64,000 bases of DNA. It comes from Ramazzottius varieornatus (Eukaryota > Tardigrada > Eutardigrada > Parachela > Ramazzottiidae). Positions within the stretch are counted from its first letter, which is position 1, and the number at the start of each line of letters is the position of its first letter. Location of the stretch: assembly GCA_001949185.1 (NCBI GenBank), contig BDGG01000012.1, positions 1,010,035 to 1,074,034 on the forward strand, written 5' to 3'. Both the position numbers and the translations under genes were made by a program. Below are positions 11,641 through 21,685 of this stretch, one piece after another. The notes below the pieces were generated by a model. The model was given only the letters and a program-made list of their open reading frames with translations. It had not been told where the DNA came from and ran no database searches.

Positions 11641-14600
11641 TTCAATACTCAACTTGTTAAAAAGTAGAACTCAACTATATCGCACCGCTGGCTCGCTATA
11701 AACCACCACAAAAAGCTAAAGATGCCTCCTGCGTAATGAACTCACGTGTTCCCTGGGGTCCATTCCAAAGGCACCTGCAAAAACAGAAGTTTGATCCATC
11801 GTCAATGGCGGAAACTGCAATTGTGAGTCCTTTAGCGAAAGAATGGCCCCAAGTTGAACCATCCTATGTCTTATAGGACACTTGTACTTTCGGAAAAGAT
11901 CAGGAATCCCACCAAATAGATCGGAGGGATTCCGCCTAAGATTCCGTTCCCATAGAGGAAAGGTTCAACTTACGCACATGTGCTCAAACAATGTCCACGT
12001 AAGTCTACATGCGCAACAACACTTCCGGTTCTGCAACAAAGCAACCACTGGTCAACATAAACTCTTTGACGCTTTGCCATACCAGAACATTTGATAAAGC
12101 TTCAGTTAGCGTAAGTAAATTCATGGTTTATCACATAGCAAAAGGGCAGTAGTTCATCATTTCACCATTAATTTGGAACAAAAGGAATCGGTTGTACTCA
12201 CGTACCTGTATTCCGTGCTGAATCAGCTAATGCTCAAAGGACTACAAGCCTGGAACCAAAAGAACGCGAATCAGCTCTGAGAATTCTGTCCGTATTACTA
12301 ACACCAAGAAACAAGTCCACAAGATCATAAGGGTGTGTGATAGTGCTCAAATTACAAGTCCTCATACCGGTAAAGCGACCGATAAGTCCCAAGTTTTTCG
12401 AATCATGTCAATCAACTGTTTCCTGTTTTTCTAGCAGCAGAACTCACCGGTATATCGACCGTTACCGTAGAAGTCTTCCGTCCGTGGACGCTCAACCTAC
12501 AGAAGACGAAGCGTCAGATCCCTCGCACACCCGCCACACCGAAAACAAGACGATTTCCAACAGGGAAGAGTTTCAGTATAGCGTATATATTTGTCAACCA
12601 GGCATGCAGGTCTTGGGTTAGTTCACTCATCATGCACATTCCAAGGACACTCAAACTACACACGAAAACAGGCCAGAAACAACCTACTTCGCTTCTTCCT
12701 CGCTACATCAACCTGTCGTCCGGGTCAATACCTAATGGAGAAAAACAGAACATTTGAGTTGTCAGGCATGCATTTTGCCTATAGACCGAAAAGAAAAGAA
12801 TGTTCAGTCGCCTGAAAGTTGGCATCACTGGCAGTCAATGCATGTAGGTTGGATCATCATAAAACTTTCCGAAGCGAAACGCCTAAATTAGTTTCGCTCA
12901 CCTCTGTCCGAACACCGCTGTTAAGGTGCCATATCGAGACGTAAGTTCCATCCACCTACAACAAACACTGGTCAACATATCCTTCATGGTCGCGGAAAGG
13001 GACTGTCCATTAATGAAGCTTTCAGATCCCGGTAAAACAATACGGTCACGGTATATCAGCAACTTTACATTCATCATATACTTTAAGAACGATTTCAGTG
13101 ATGTGAAGAGGACAGACTCACTTCGAGGAGAAGAACAGCCGGTGTCCCAACTTCCGGTCTGGTATCGCAGATTTATCCACCTGTAAACACTACATCGTCA
13201 GAACAACCATCTCCACTCTGCTTTCAAACCAAGCACATCGTAAACAGTGATCATACAGCTTATATTGGTGGGTAAGCTGGTTCGTCAGTTTTGAATCGGA
13301 TGGAGGTGCAAAGTTATAATCATTCACCCTGTTTTCTAACAACAACCTCTCAAACCAAAATGACTTACCAATTTAAAACGAAACGCTTTCGAAGTACGGA
13401 TCCCATCGGGGTAAGATGACTCTGTAAATAACAACTTGATATATGCGCAGCATGCAATTAAGAGATGTAGTACGAAGGCGAAGTTAACCAAAGATTGGGT
13501 TGGATCAGTTCGCCCTAGTGTGTAATCACAAGCATTCAGAGGATTGACAGATTAGTGTTTTTCATCACCACAACCAATACAAAAAACCTACGGAAAACTG
13601 CGGCGCACACATACCTAGATAGCAAAGTGGAACAGAATTCAGCCGAGAACTGCCATCCTGAAACAAGAGATAGAAGTTAAATCGCCCCAAAAACACCACA
13701 ACGTCCAAATTCGAAACGCGAGCAGCTAATCTCAGTTCGCCCTAGAGTGTCGACAAAGAATAATCCGTGGACTGAAGTGATATTCATCATGAACAAATGC
13801 GCTAACGAAAGACTGTCAACTTCTGTTGAGGCGAAGATTCTTACCTTTAGAAGAAGACTGAGCCGCTTTCAAAGAGGCAGTCACGGAATGCGCATCGCAG
13901 AACGTGGGCACAACCTGCAAAGAACAAACTGTCACAAACATGATTGTCAGTTTGTCATTCTGGATATTCAAGAGCAATGTCGGCAACAGCCCTATAGCAG
14001 ATCAGCCAGAAAAGCCGTCAGCTTACACAAGTCAACAGTTACTCTGTCCATCCTTAGCACCTTGCCGACAGATAGGAGTGTCGCCAAGCGGCTTAAAAAG
14101 ATGGAGGTGTCCGAAAGCTAAGCTATCATTAGCTATGCTAGCCACTTACACGGTTTGTTCCGTTTTCCGCCATCCACCTCGCAGACCGAAAAAGCCTGCA
14201 AACAGCAAAAAACTTCAAAGAAGACCTCCAAGGTATACAGTCGGGAATGGCTGTGAAAGTAGCTCAGAGCGTTAGAGGTATTAGAACGAGAAGATTCAAT
14301 CAAGAAAGATCAGTCTAGACAACGTTCTGTCATCATACACTGGGTGAACTGGCAGAAAGGACTTCAACTGTACTCTTACCGAAAGAGCCAAATTCAGCGC
14401 AAAGGTTTCCGTCAAGTCGGTTCTGTAAGGAAAACATTCCATGGTCACTTTCCTCACACTGGAAGTTACGGTTATCAAGTAAGAAAGCATCGAGGTTTTC
14501 AGTGAAAATAAACCACTCGTCACAAACATCAGACTGGGGCGGTATACTTCTTCATCCTTAAATCCTTGTGAACTCTGCAAACGCTGCTCAACCTTACCGA
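11641..14600 (-). other. Region with no firm gene: recurrent splice-flanked cassettes at about 230-bp spacing
   Basis: No + gene is evident. On the - strand there is a run of short segments (25-70 bp), each preceded by a good 3' splice signal and followed by a GTAAG/GTGAG donor. Approximate + positions are 11745-11773, 11972-12029, 12200-12224, 12446-12494, 12900-12953, 13121-13179, 13369-13419, 13615-13657, 13846-13914, 14150-14195 and 14380-14422. Some join in an open frame (13615, then 13369, then 13121, then 12900), but others meet stops, so I could not assemble a full product. A short sequence, cagttcgccctag, recurs at 13506 and 13733, and ctggtcaacat recurs at 12048 and 12968. Possibilities are a gene with very small exons, spliced 3' UTR of PTRHD1, or a decayed tandem array. 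Confidence 0.4.
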
Positions 14601-15252
14601 TCAGCGATAGAGCTTCAAGTGGGCAAAGTGTTGCTGCACTGTCTTTTTCTTGTATGGCTTGACTGCGAGGCAAGTTGGAATGTTTTCGGGCTGCTCGATC
14701 CAAAGCTTGTGCTCCACGCTGTGCAACTTCAGCTTTTCGGCCAGATCGTGGAGAACTTTCTCGTCAGCAGCCTGTGAAAACAGCAAGCGTCAATCAACTG
14801 ACTCAAAGCAGCCATCAATCCACCTGAAATATTGTGCAGGATGACTCTTTCCTTGAACACACTTTCAGAAATAAGTGGTATCAACTGTCATGCAGACCAT
14901 ATGAAACACAGGCATGTCTCGATCTGCATGCATCAAACGCAAATTACAACATCATAGTTGAGAGACCATCCAGCCGGGAAAAGCCGATAAGACCTTCAAG
15001 ACCCACTTCGGCCTGAACAGATAGATATTTGTCAGGTATGACGTCTCATGAAAGGCTCACCTTCAGAACGCACTTGTGCATCCTGTCCAGGTCTGTAAGG
15101 TAGTTTCGGGTTTCGGCATCGTCTCGGAAGAGATGCATCACTGCCGTCGCAGCATGGCAGCCTTGCGCAATCAGGGCTCCAGTGGGCCATTTCAGATCTC
15201 CTCGGATGACGATGTACTGGATCATGTAGTCCTCTTCTTCCCCGGCAGCCAT
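14601..15252 (-). CDS. PTRHD1: Peptidyl-tRNA hydrolase domain-containing protein 1
   Basis: Two exons, complement of 14601-14771 and 15061-15252, give 120 residues in phase 0, close to the family's usual length. Exon 1 has the Pth2-type core: MIQYIVIRGDLKWPTGALI followed by AQGCHAATAVM. Exon 2 carries LWIEQPENIPTCLAVKPY, the conserved PTRHD1 signature, and ends KLYR. PTRHD1 belongs to the Pth2-like fold; its true substrate is uncertain in the literature. I chose the Met at 15252 because it directly precedes the conserved strand. An in-frame Met at 15360 would add 36 Arg-rich residues resembling a mitochondrial presequence and cannot be excluded. A consensus donor (gtaagg) lies just three bases after the stop codon, so the 3' UTR may be spliced. 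Confidence 0.9.
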
Positions 15253-15632
15253 CGTGCTCTGCTCCCTCCAGAACCTACGAAAACAAATTCCCAGAGTGCC
15301 AGATGCACCACGTGGAATCTTCGTCGAGAAGAGGAACGTGGAACGCCGAACAACTGCCATATTTCAAAATCTGAAGACTGGTTCATACCTGCCCAGCTGG
15401 AAGTGGGAGGAGCAGTAGGATTGTTTTACAGAGTCGTACTGTCCAAGTCGCCGTATTTAACGATTTGTCCGAGGAGGTCTAACATTGTAACTAATACAAA
15501 GACCGCAACCTCTCGGCGCTTCACACGGTGAACCTATTCCCCTTAAGAAGGCGTTCAACTCGTTCTGATTGGTCTACAAATCATAGGCCCGCTCCATACG
15601 TCTCCAGTTTTGATTCTTGATTGATTTGTCAG

Positions 15633-16046
15633 AAAAGGACATTCGCGACTACATCTCCGTGTGCCAGCAAGACAACTGTCTCCTTTCAGGTACCGTGAAG
15701 TCAACTTCGTATGTAGGAGGATGGGAGATTCAACAAGCACCGGATGCAATAATCTACGGGAGCGCAGGTGATGGTCTTCGCGTTGACGGCAGGTGAGTGC
15801 GAGGTGGACGCTAATCTCGTAAAGTTTACTTTCGCAGCGATTCTGCTCATGTGCTTTTGCAGGCTTCAAAGTCCAAGCTCCGGCTGAACCATCTTGCCTG
15901 CACTTACTCTTGCAGCGTTGGTTGTTCGTGTGTGTCGATTCGGACATGAGGAACACGTGAAGGAACAAGTGCAGTGCATGTCACCGGGTGGATTCCGAAC
16001 GTTTCCTGCGACTGGTAAAAGATCATCGTCGTCGCTCAGAATTTAA
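15633..16046 (+). CDS. Possible C-terminal exons of a small unidentified gene just upstream of COG2
   Basis: Two open segments look coding. The first is about 15633-15767, with residues such as SYVGGWEIQQAPDAIIYGSA. A donor (gtgatg) at 15768 and an acceptor (cttgcag) at 15915 join it in phase to 15916-16046, which reads LVVRVCRFGHEEHVKEQVQC and ends at a TAA only 20 bp before the COG2 start codon. I found no start codon for it and recognise no family. It may be a short gene sharing a transcript with COG2, spliced 5' UTR of COG2, or chance. The opposite-strand open frame of 137 codons looks like its shadow. Confidence 0.25.
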
Positions 16047-16066
16047 ATCCTGCTGGAAAGCTCGCC

Positions 16067-18862
16067 ATGGACAAGTTGTTTATCTCGCACGGTGGACTGT
16101 CGTCGCTATGCTTCGATAGGAACGCATTCTTCCAGGTCAGAATTGCAGTACTCAATATGGCCAGAGTGGTGCGTATAGATGCATAGCTTAGTCGGTGGCC
16201 ACCATTCGCCAACCTGCTGTTTTTGCTTGCAGGACAGTTTCAACGTGGACTCCTTCCTGGGCACACATACGCAACGTGGCATAACGTTAGAAGTCCTGAA
16301 GGATGATCTGGCAACATACAGGAAGATACTACAGTCAGCACTTGTCCAGTTAATTGACAGAGAATATGTGGATTTCGTTCACTTATCGTCCAGCTTGGTA
16401 AGGTAGTAACACTTGTTCGTTCCCTCGAATTAGAGCTGTCCACAGTTACTGTACTCCCGCGATACACACGCCATACTTCCCTCTGTATTAGGAAAAGTAG
16501 TACTGCAAGTAAAAAAGTGACGAAGTGGCGGAAGATTCCTCTTTAGAGTACAGCTTTTCGACTGATTATTGATTCAATAAAGTTCAAATTTTCTGCCCCC
16601 GGGAGGTGCACATTCCTGACGTACGTACGAGTATGGCGTGTGTATCGCGGGAGTACAGTACTTCCATGTGGCTGACGTGCGATGATCTACGTGCAGGTGG
16701 GACTTGATAAAGGTATCGAGAAACTGAAGGCGCCGGTGGAAGACCAGCTATCGCGGCTGCAGGTAAACGACACTCGTGTTTCCTTTTGCATTGGTCTCTT
16801 CATTAGAAACTATTAATAGAATCTATCAATTGTCGTTCATAGGACTGCTTGCTGAACGTGTCGTCATACGTCAACAGCTTGAACTCCAAGCTACAAAGAA
16901 GGAGGGCGATAGAGGCTGAAAAGAGGAGCCTGACCTCGCTGACGACCGTCATGGTCTGTATGGAGAAGGTCGTCCACCTAGACCGACGTCTTTCCGAAGC
17001 GCCTTCCAGCCAAAGTCGCTTGCCTATCCTGTACCGCTTTTCCGACCTGCTCTCAAGAATATCGCGGGAACGCGGGATGGTCGAGAAAACTTCGTGGTAC
17101 TCTGCAGCCGAGGAGCAGCTCAACCTGATGGACCAGTGTTTCGATAAATTCTTGTCGGCAGACCTGCTGGACGCTTTCCGATCAGCGGATGTCAAAGCTT
17201 GTCACACCTACTGCACGATATATGGCCATCTTGGAAGAATACCTCGAGCTAGAGAAATCGTGGCGACTAATTTAATTCATCCGATACTCTTATCAGTAAG
17301 ACTTGCTTAGTCAACCAAATGATTTCCAGTCTTTATCGAAAACGTTTCTGATGTTTCTTCCTTCCTTGGCAGGTTGTAAGAGAGAATGGATTCAAGAAGG
17401 CATGTTTCTCCGTCCTTTTGGACGACCTCCTAGCAGTGGTGGAAGAACGATTCTACTTCCTAGTTTACTTCTCAGAAGTGGACTTCGTTTTAGGGTCTTT
17501 ATGGACCTGTTTAGTTAGTCTGCTGTGTGAAGACAGCCTGAACGTCCACTTTGTCCCAGACCGAGCCGAACAGTTCCGGGGAAACTACTTGGCAGCTAAG
17601 AGTTTTCTAGATCGCTTCGTTCGGTTGTACAGCAGTAATCAAGAAGAGTTCGCCGAAGCGTTCTGGAAGCACCCCGCCACGAAGACCTTCATGGATAAAT
17701 GGTCACTTCCGGTCTACTACCAAGTCAGGTTCCTGGAGATCGCCACTCCGGTCGAGAAGGAATTTGGAAAGCCTATCCAACGCTTGAACAACACTGAAAA
17801 GGTACTTGAAATCTGTCTTGTAATATATGGTTTTGGTCTAGGTTCTCTAGGAATATCGACCGTTTTAGGGAAGTATCCGGCTGAGTATGACGGAGGCTGT
17901 ATGGAACGCCATAGAACGGTGCTGGAGCGATGAAGTCTGCTTGCCTGAGCTCATTCACCGGTTCTGGAAATTGACATGTCTAATACTGGCTCGGTATCAC
18001 GCTTGGTTGAAGCAACTGGACACTGGGCAAGCGGAGCTGTTACCTGATATCCTGGCAGACCTGAGCAGCCTCCAGTTGCGGGCCGTCACTCTACCTTCAG
18101 AGCACGTGAAGAATTTCCTAGGTACCGATGAGAATAGGATGGCGGTAGTCAGCGCGGTTCTCACTGAAAGCATAACCGATGCACTGAAACCTCTGAAAGA
18201 TGTCCAACGCGAGCTTTTAGAACGACTGGCTGTTCTCGCCGCCGAACAGACGATGGATATCGTCAAGGCAGTGCAGGAGATTCCTCGGATGTACAGACAC
18301 ACTAACCGTGATGTGAGTATGGCATTGGTCTTCACTTTCTGTCCTTACGCTAACCTTGTCTTGGTTTTTCTGTCTTAGACGCCAACGGCTCATTCCGGAT
18401 ACGTGGACGACGCCTTCGCCGTCCTCACCGGCAGACTGAGCTCTATAGCAGAACTTGATGCGGAACAGCTGCAGTCTGCTTACGACATCGCGACCGTCCA
18501 AGTAGTGAAACGCTTCTGTGGTTTAGCTTCTGACTTACTGGACGCGGTAAAACGGATGGAGGGAAGCCTCAAGAAGCTGAGGAAGACTCGCGCAACAGGC
18601 TCTGAGAGTACTGGTGGGCTCAGCGATGACGATAAGATTCGTCTACAAGTTGCACTAGATGCAGACCGAATGATTTCATGGGTATATCCCATAGTTCGAA
18701 TTCAGTTTATGTTCATGTAATGTAAGAACGGAAGAACTATGTCAATTGACGGTTAGTACTACATTTCAGATCCAACGATTGAATGCCAGCGGAGACATTC
18801 TTGATGAGCTGAGCAATGTGAAAAGAAGAACGGTAACAGACAAACAAGAGCAAGAGTCATGA
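16067..18862 (+). CDS. COG2: Conserved oligomeric Golgi complex subunit 2
   Basis: Eight exons: 16067-16135, 16233-16397, 16697-16762, 16843-17295, 17373-17801, 17869-18312, 18379-18681, 18770-18862. All introns are GT-AG in phase 0 and the product is 673 residues, slightly shorter than vertebrate COG2. COG2 is a lobe-A subunit of the COG tether for retrograde vesicles within the Golgi. The N-terminus has the family hallmark LCFDRNAFFQDSFNVDSF, followed by a coiled-coil-rich section with DDLATYRKIL and DFVHLSSSL. The middle has the conserved KWSLPVYYQVRF and the C-terminal half MYRHTNRD followed by SGYVDDAF. The start is the first Met, immediately before the COG2 N-terminal motif. The intron at 16398-16696 holds a MITE-like element. 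Confidence 0.96.
16447..16660. mobile_element. MITE-like element with perfect 31-bp terminal inverted repeats (COG2 intron 2)
   Basis: Positions 16447-16477 and 16630-16660 are exact reverse complements, starting tactgtactcccgcgatac and ending with its complement. The internal 150 bp is non-coding. The TACTGTA/TACAGTA ends match those of the element in clathrin intron 5. Confidence 0.85.
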
Positions 18863-18901
18863 AAATTTTGAGCATTTCGTAACAAAAATGCGAAAGTTTG
18901 A

Positions 18902-20733
18902 TCATTCCGCTTTGAGCGATTCCTTTGATTGATTTTCGGTTGCGAAAGTTGCGTCACCGCCTGCCTTATCTACGGTTGGTAATACCGGTGCCTTCGATGT
19001 TTTTACTTTTGGATATGTGTAATGCTTTTTCCATGTTCTGAAATATTCTCCGGTGAAGGACCAACAGTACCCAATGAAGAGCATTGTGCCAATGCCCGTT
19101 GCTGAGTTTCGAATAATGAGTCTGTTCAGTAGCTGGAAGCCAAAGTTGTAGTTCTCGCCTAGAAAGAACATGTTGGACAGAATGCACAGGACGATGATTG
19201 GAGAGTTGAAGATGGCTTGTAGATGCTGATGCTTGATGTGTTTGTAGACTAGGCCCTCGAGAAGTAGCAGACTCCAGTTCATGACAATCCAGCAGGTGAT
19301 GTGTTTACTGAAGCCGTGCCAGACGGAGATGAAGGCGAAGCAGCCCATAGAACTGAAGACTTTTCCGACGTTCTTCTCGGCGAAGGGGATGTAAATGTAC
19401 TGCTTGAGGAAAACGTATAGACCGTGGTCGAACCATTGCCACATTAGCGAGTAACGATGACACCAGGATGTGCAGATGGGAAGTTGGGCGTAGTCGATAC
19501 CGTTGATGATCGTAAAGAACCCGGCGGTACCGTAGAGCACTACGTACTTGTAGAAGAAAAACCGACCTACAAAAGTACTCCAGTCAAAGCTTCGTCAAAA
19601 CTAATGTCGATTATTGTCTGGGATCTCGACAACCAAACTCAACAAAATCGCTTTTCCAAGTGGCGCACGGAAACTGACTGCGAAAATGCGCCAAAATAAA
19701 AAACGACCTTGTTTGCGTGCTGGATTTCCATCTCTTTCCGACCTTACCTAGTGCAAAGCTATTTCCCACTAAACTCCATAGGTCCGTCGTTTGAGCATAG
19801 CGCTGGTCATAGCGAGTCGAGAACGGATAGTGGATATGCCCACCCACTTCGTATACTGCAAGGGCCCCAAAGACCTTGCCGACCAAGCCGAAGAGCTGCT
19901 TGTTTGTGGTGATCCTCGGAGTCTTGAGCTTCTCGCAGAAGGTATTATACGGGATGATGGGGCCAACCATGAAGCACGGATAGAAGAAGTTGTACTTGAT
20001 GAAGCTGAGTAGCGTCTGCAGAGGTCGCTCGTCCACGCTGGCGTCCAGAATATCCACATAGTCGAACCCGAAAGAAATACAACGCGCTACCAGGAAGCAG
20101 GCTGTGCACTCAAAGCGGAAATGATCCCACATATCCCCTTCGTCGAACAGGGCATCCATCGGCAGGGCGTATCGCGCGAAGCACAAAACCTGTAAGACAA
20201 CATTCTCAATATAAGATATGGGAAAGTACTTCGCGAAAGCCTATAATAATTACCGCAGCCAACGCCCATATGAGGAGACGAACTCTCGCAAGCGCCACCA
20301 CGAAGAATATTCCCGTAAGAGCTAGGTGAAAAGTGACGGCGTTGACGCCCAAAAGAGCTGTACAAGCTATGAGGTCGAGAGCTAGTAAAACATCCGATAA
20401 GCGACTGAATCCGCGCAGTAACTGTCGGAGAGCCGTGCGAGCCAGCATGAACCCGAGAATCTCGGTGGCTTCCTGCTTCCAGAAGATCCATTCCACGTCG
20501 CCGTAGTCTTTGTACGACTTTTCGGTGATCCATCCTTTGTCCACATGATGAAAGTAGTTGCGAGATGCTCTAGAAGAAAGGGTGAAGCGAAATGTGGCGT
20601 AGAATTTTGCAGCGAGCAGGAAGAAGAGACAGATCCCAAAAGGCACATCAGGCGGACGACCTTCAAAGGCGACTTTTGATGGGAGGAAATATTTAATACG
20701 TGCTACGAGTTCGCTATCTGTGTGCCGAGCCAT
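18902..20733 (-). CDS. HHAT: Protein-cysteine N-palmitoyltransferase HHAT (rasp/skinny hedgehog), MBOAT family
   Basis: Three exons, complement of 18902-19566, 19748-20189 and 20254-20733, give 528 residues. HHAT is a polytopic ER enzyme that attaches palmitate to the N-terminal cysteine of Hedgehog ligands. The N-terminus has the first hydrophobic span FGICLFFLLAAKFYATF, and exon 2 has YNFFYPCFMVGPIIPYNTF. The MBOAT core in exon 3 includes MWQWFDHGLYVFLKQYIYIP, whose Asp matches the active-site Asp of human HHAT, and FAFISVWHGF, with the invariant catalytic His. The tail SNMFFLGENYNFGFQLLNRL also matches HHAT. The length is close to the human protein. The first Met of the open frame at 20733 fits. 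Divergent from CTCF, about 950 bp away. Confidence 0.92.
19658..19693. repeat. GTGGCGCAC-hairpin MITE copy (HHAT intron 2)
   Basis: The left arm is aagtggcgcac and the right arm the truncated tgcgcca. The left flank atcgcttttcc matches the family's outer arm. Confidence 0.55.
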
Positions 20734-21685
20734 CGCAGTTTATGAAAATAGGCAGAGAACTCCCAGGGCAGGAGCACGGATCCTCAGCAAACCATTACTA
20801 TCAAGTTCGATCGAACACGGCGGGTCAGGTGCGCCACCGCATTGAGGTGGATCAGCAACAGAACACCGGGATTCTGTAAAAAGCACACGCAGACGATCGG
20901 CACAAAGTTCAGAATGAAATTAAAATACTCATGGGCGAATCAGGTCAAAAGTAGATTTAGTATCTTTTGTTAATTAACTCCCGTTCAGGATTTATCACAA
21001 ACTCAAGCCAGTTCAACCAGCCCAAGGAACGTTAGCTACCGTGAACGAGCCGCGAAAACGTTCCGAACATACGCCCAATAGCCTTGCTTCGCTATAGACG
21101 TTTTCCAGACCACGATATACAGAAAATGTTACCAAATAATTCCTGTCGTGAAACAAACCTGCTTCCGGAGTCTATCGTAGTCAATACTGTGATCGCTATC
21201 GATGTCGGAAGTTCGTGGGACAGTAAGCGAACCCAACACCCCCTAATTCCAGCGCGGCCCTGACCGTCTCAGTGCGCATCTCGTGTGAGTTTTACGCATC
21301 CGATCAACATCGCATTTTCGCCACAATATTTTCATGCTTTCGGATAATGCATCGACCATAAATGTCTGGAATTGACCCAAAACTGTGGACTGCGGGATGT
21401 CACCGTTCAAAGAACTTCAGAGTTCAGACTTTGATTTTAACTGCTAAATCAATGCAGGCGAAACGGAGCGGTTCGTACGTGGCGCAGAAGGGAGAGCGAA
21501 GCGGTTTAATACTAGAGTGTACCGCGTGTGACGTCATCTCCGTCGCGTCTGTTTATCGGCTTGCTAACCGTGCATACAGCATGTCTGACTCTTCTCTGCC
21601 ACAGCCATTGCAATAATCTCAAGTAGTGTTGTAGTTTCTTCCGGATATCAACGATTAGCTCACCTTGGATTCCACGGGGGACAGA
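20734..21685. promoter_or_regulatory. Intergenic region between divergent HHAT and CTCF
   Basis: About 950 bp with no supported gene, which should contain the promoters or 5' UTRs of both genes. I saw no TATA box or other motif that I would defend. A solitary gtgcgccac at about 20830 has no partner arm. Confidence 0.45.

Noticed and set aside
13747-14275. Two overlapping + strand frames (124 and 123 codons)
   Set aside because: They cross the - strand splice-flanked cassettes and contain no recognisable domain; I could not choose a coding strand and so did not annotate a gene.
15555-15968. 137-codon - strand open frame
   Set aside because: It mirrors the + strand candidate exons and has no start context or motif.
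20820-20850. Solitary gtgcgccac motif upstream of HHAT, and another near 58798
   Set aside because: No partner arm within hairpin distance, so not counted as repeat-family members.
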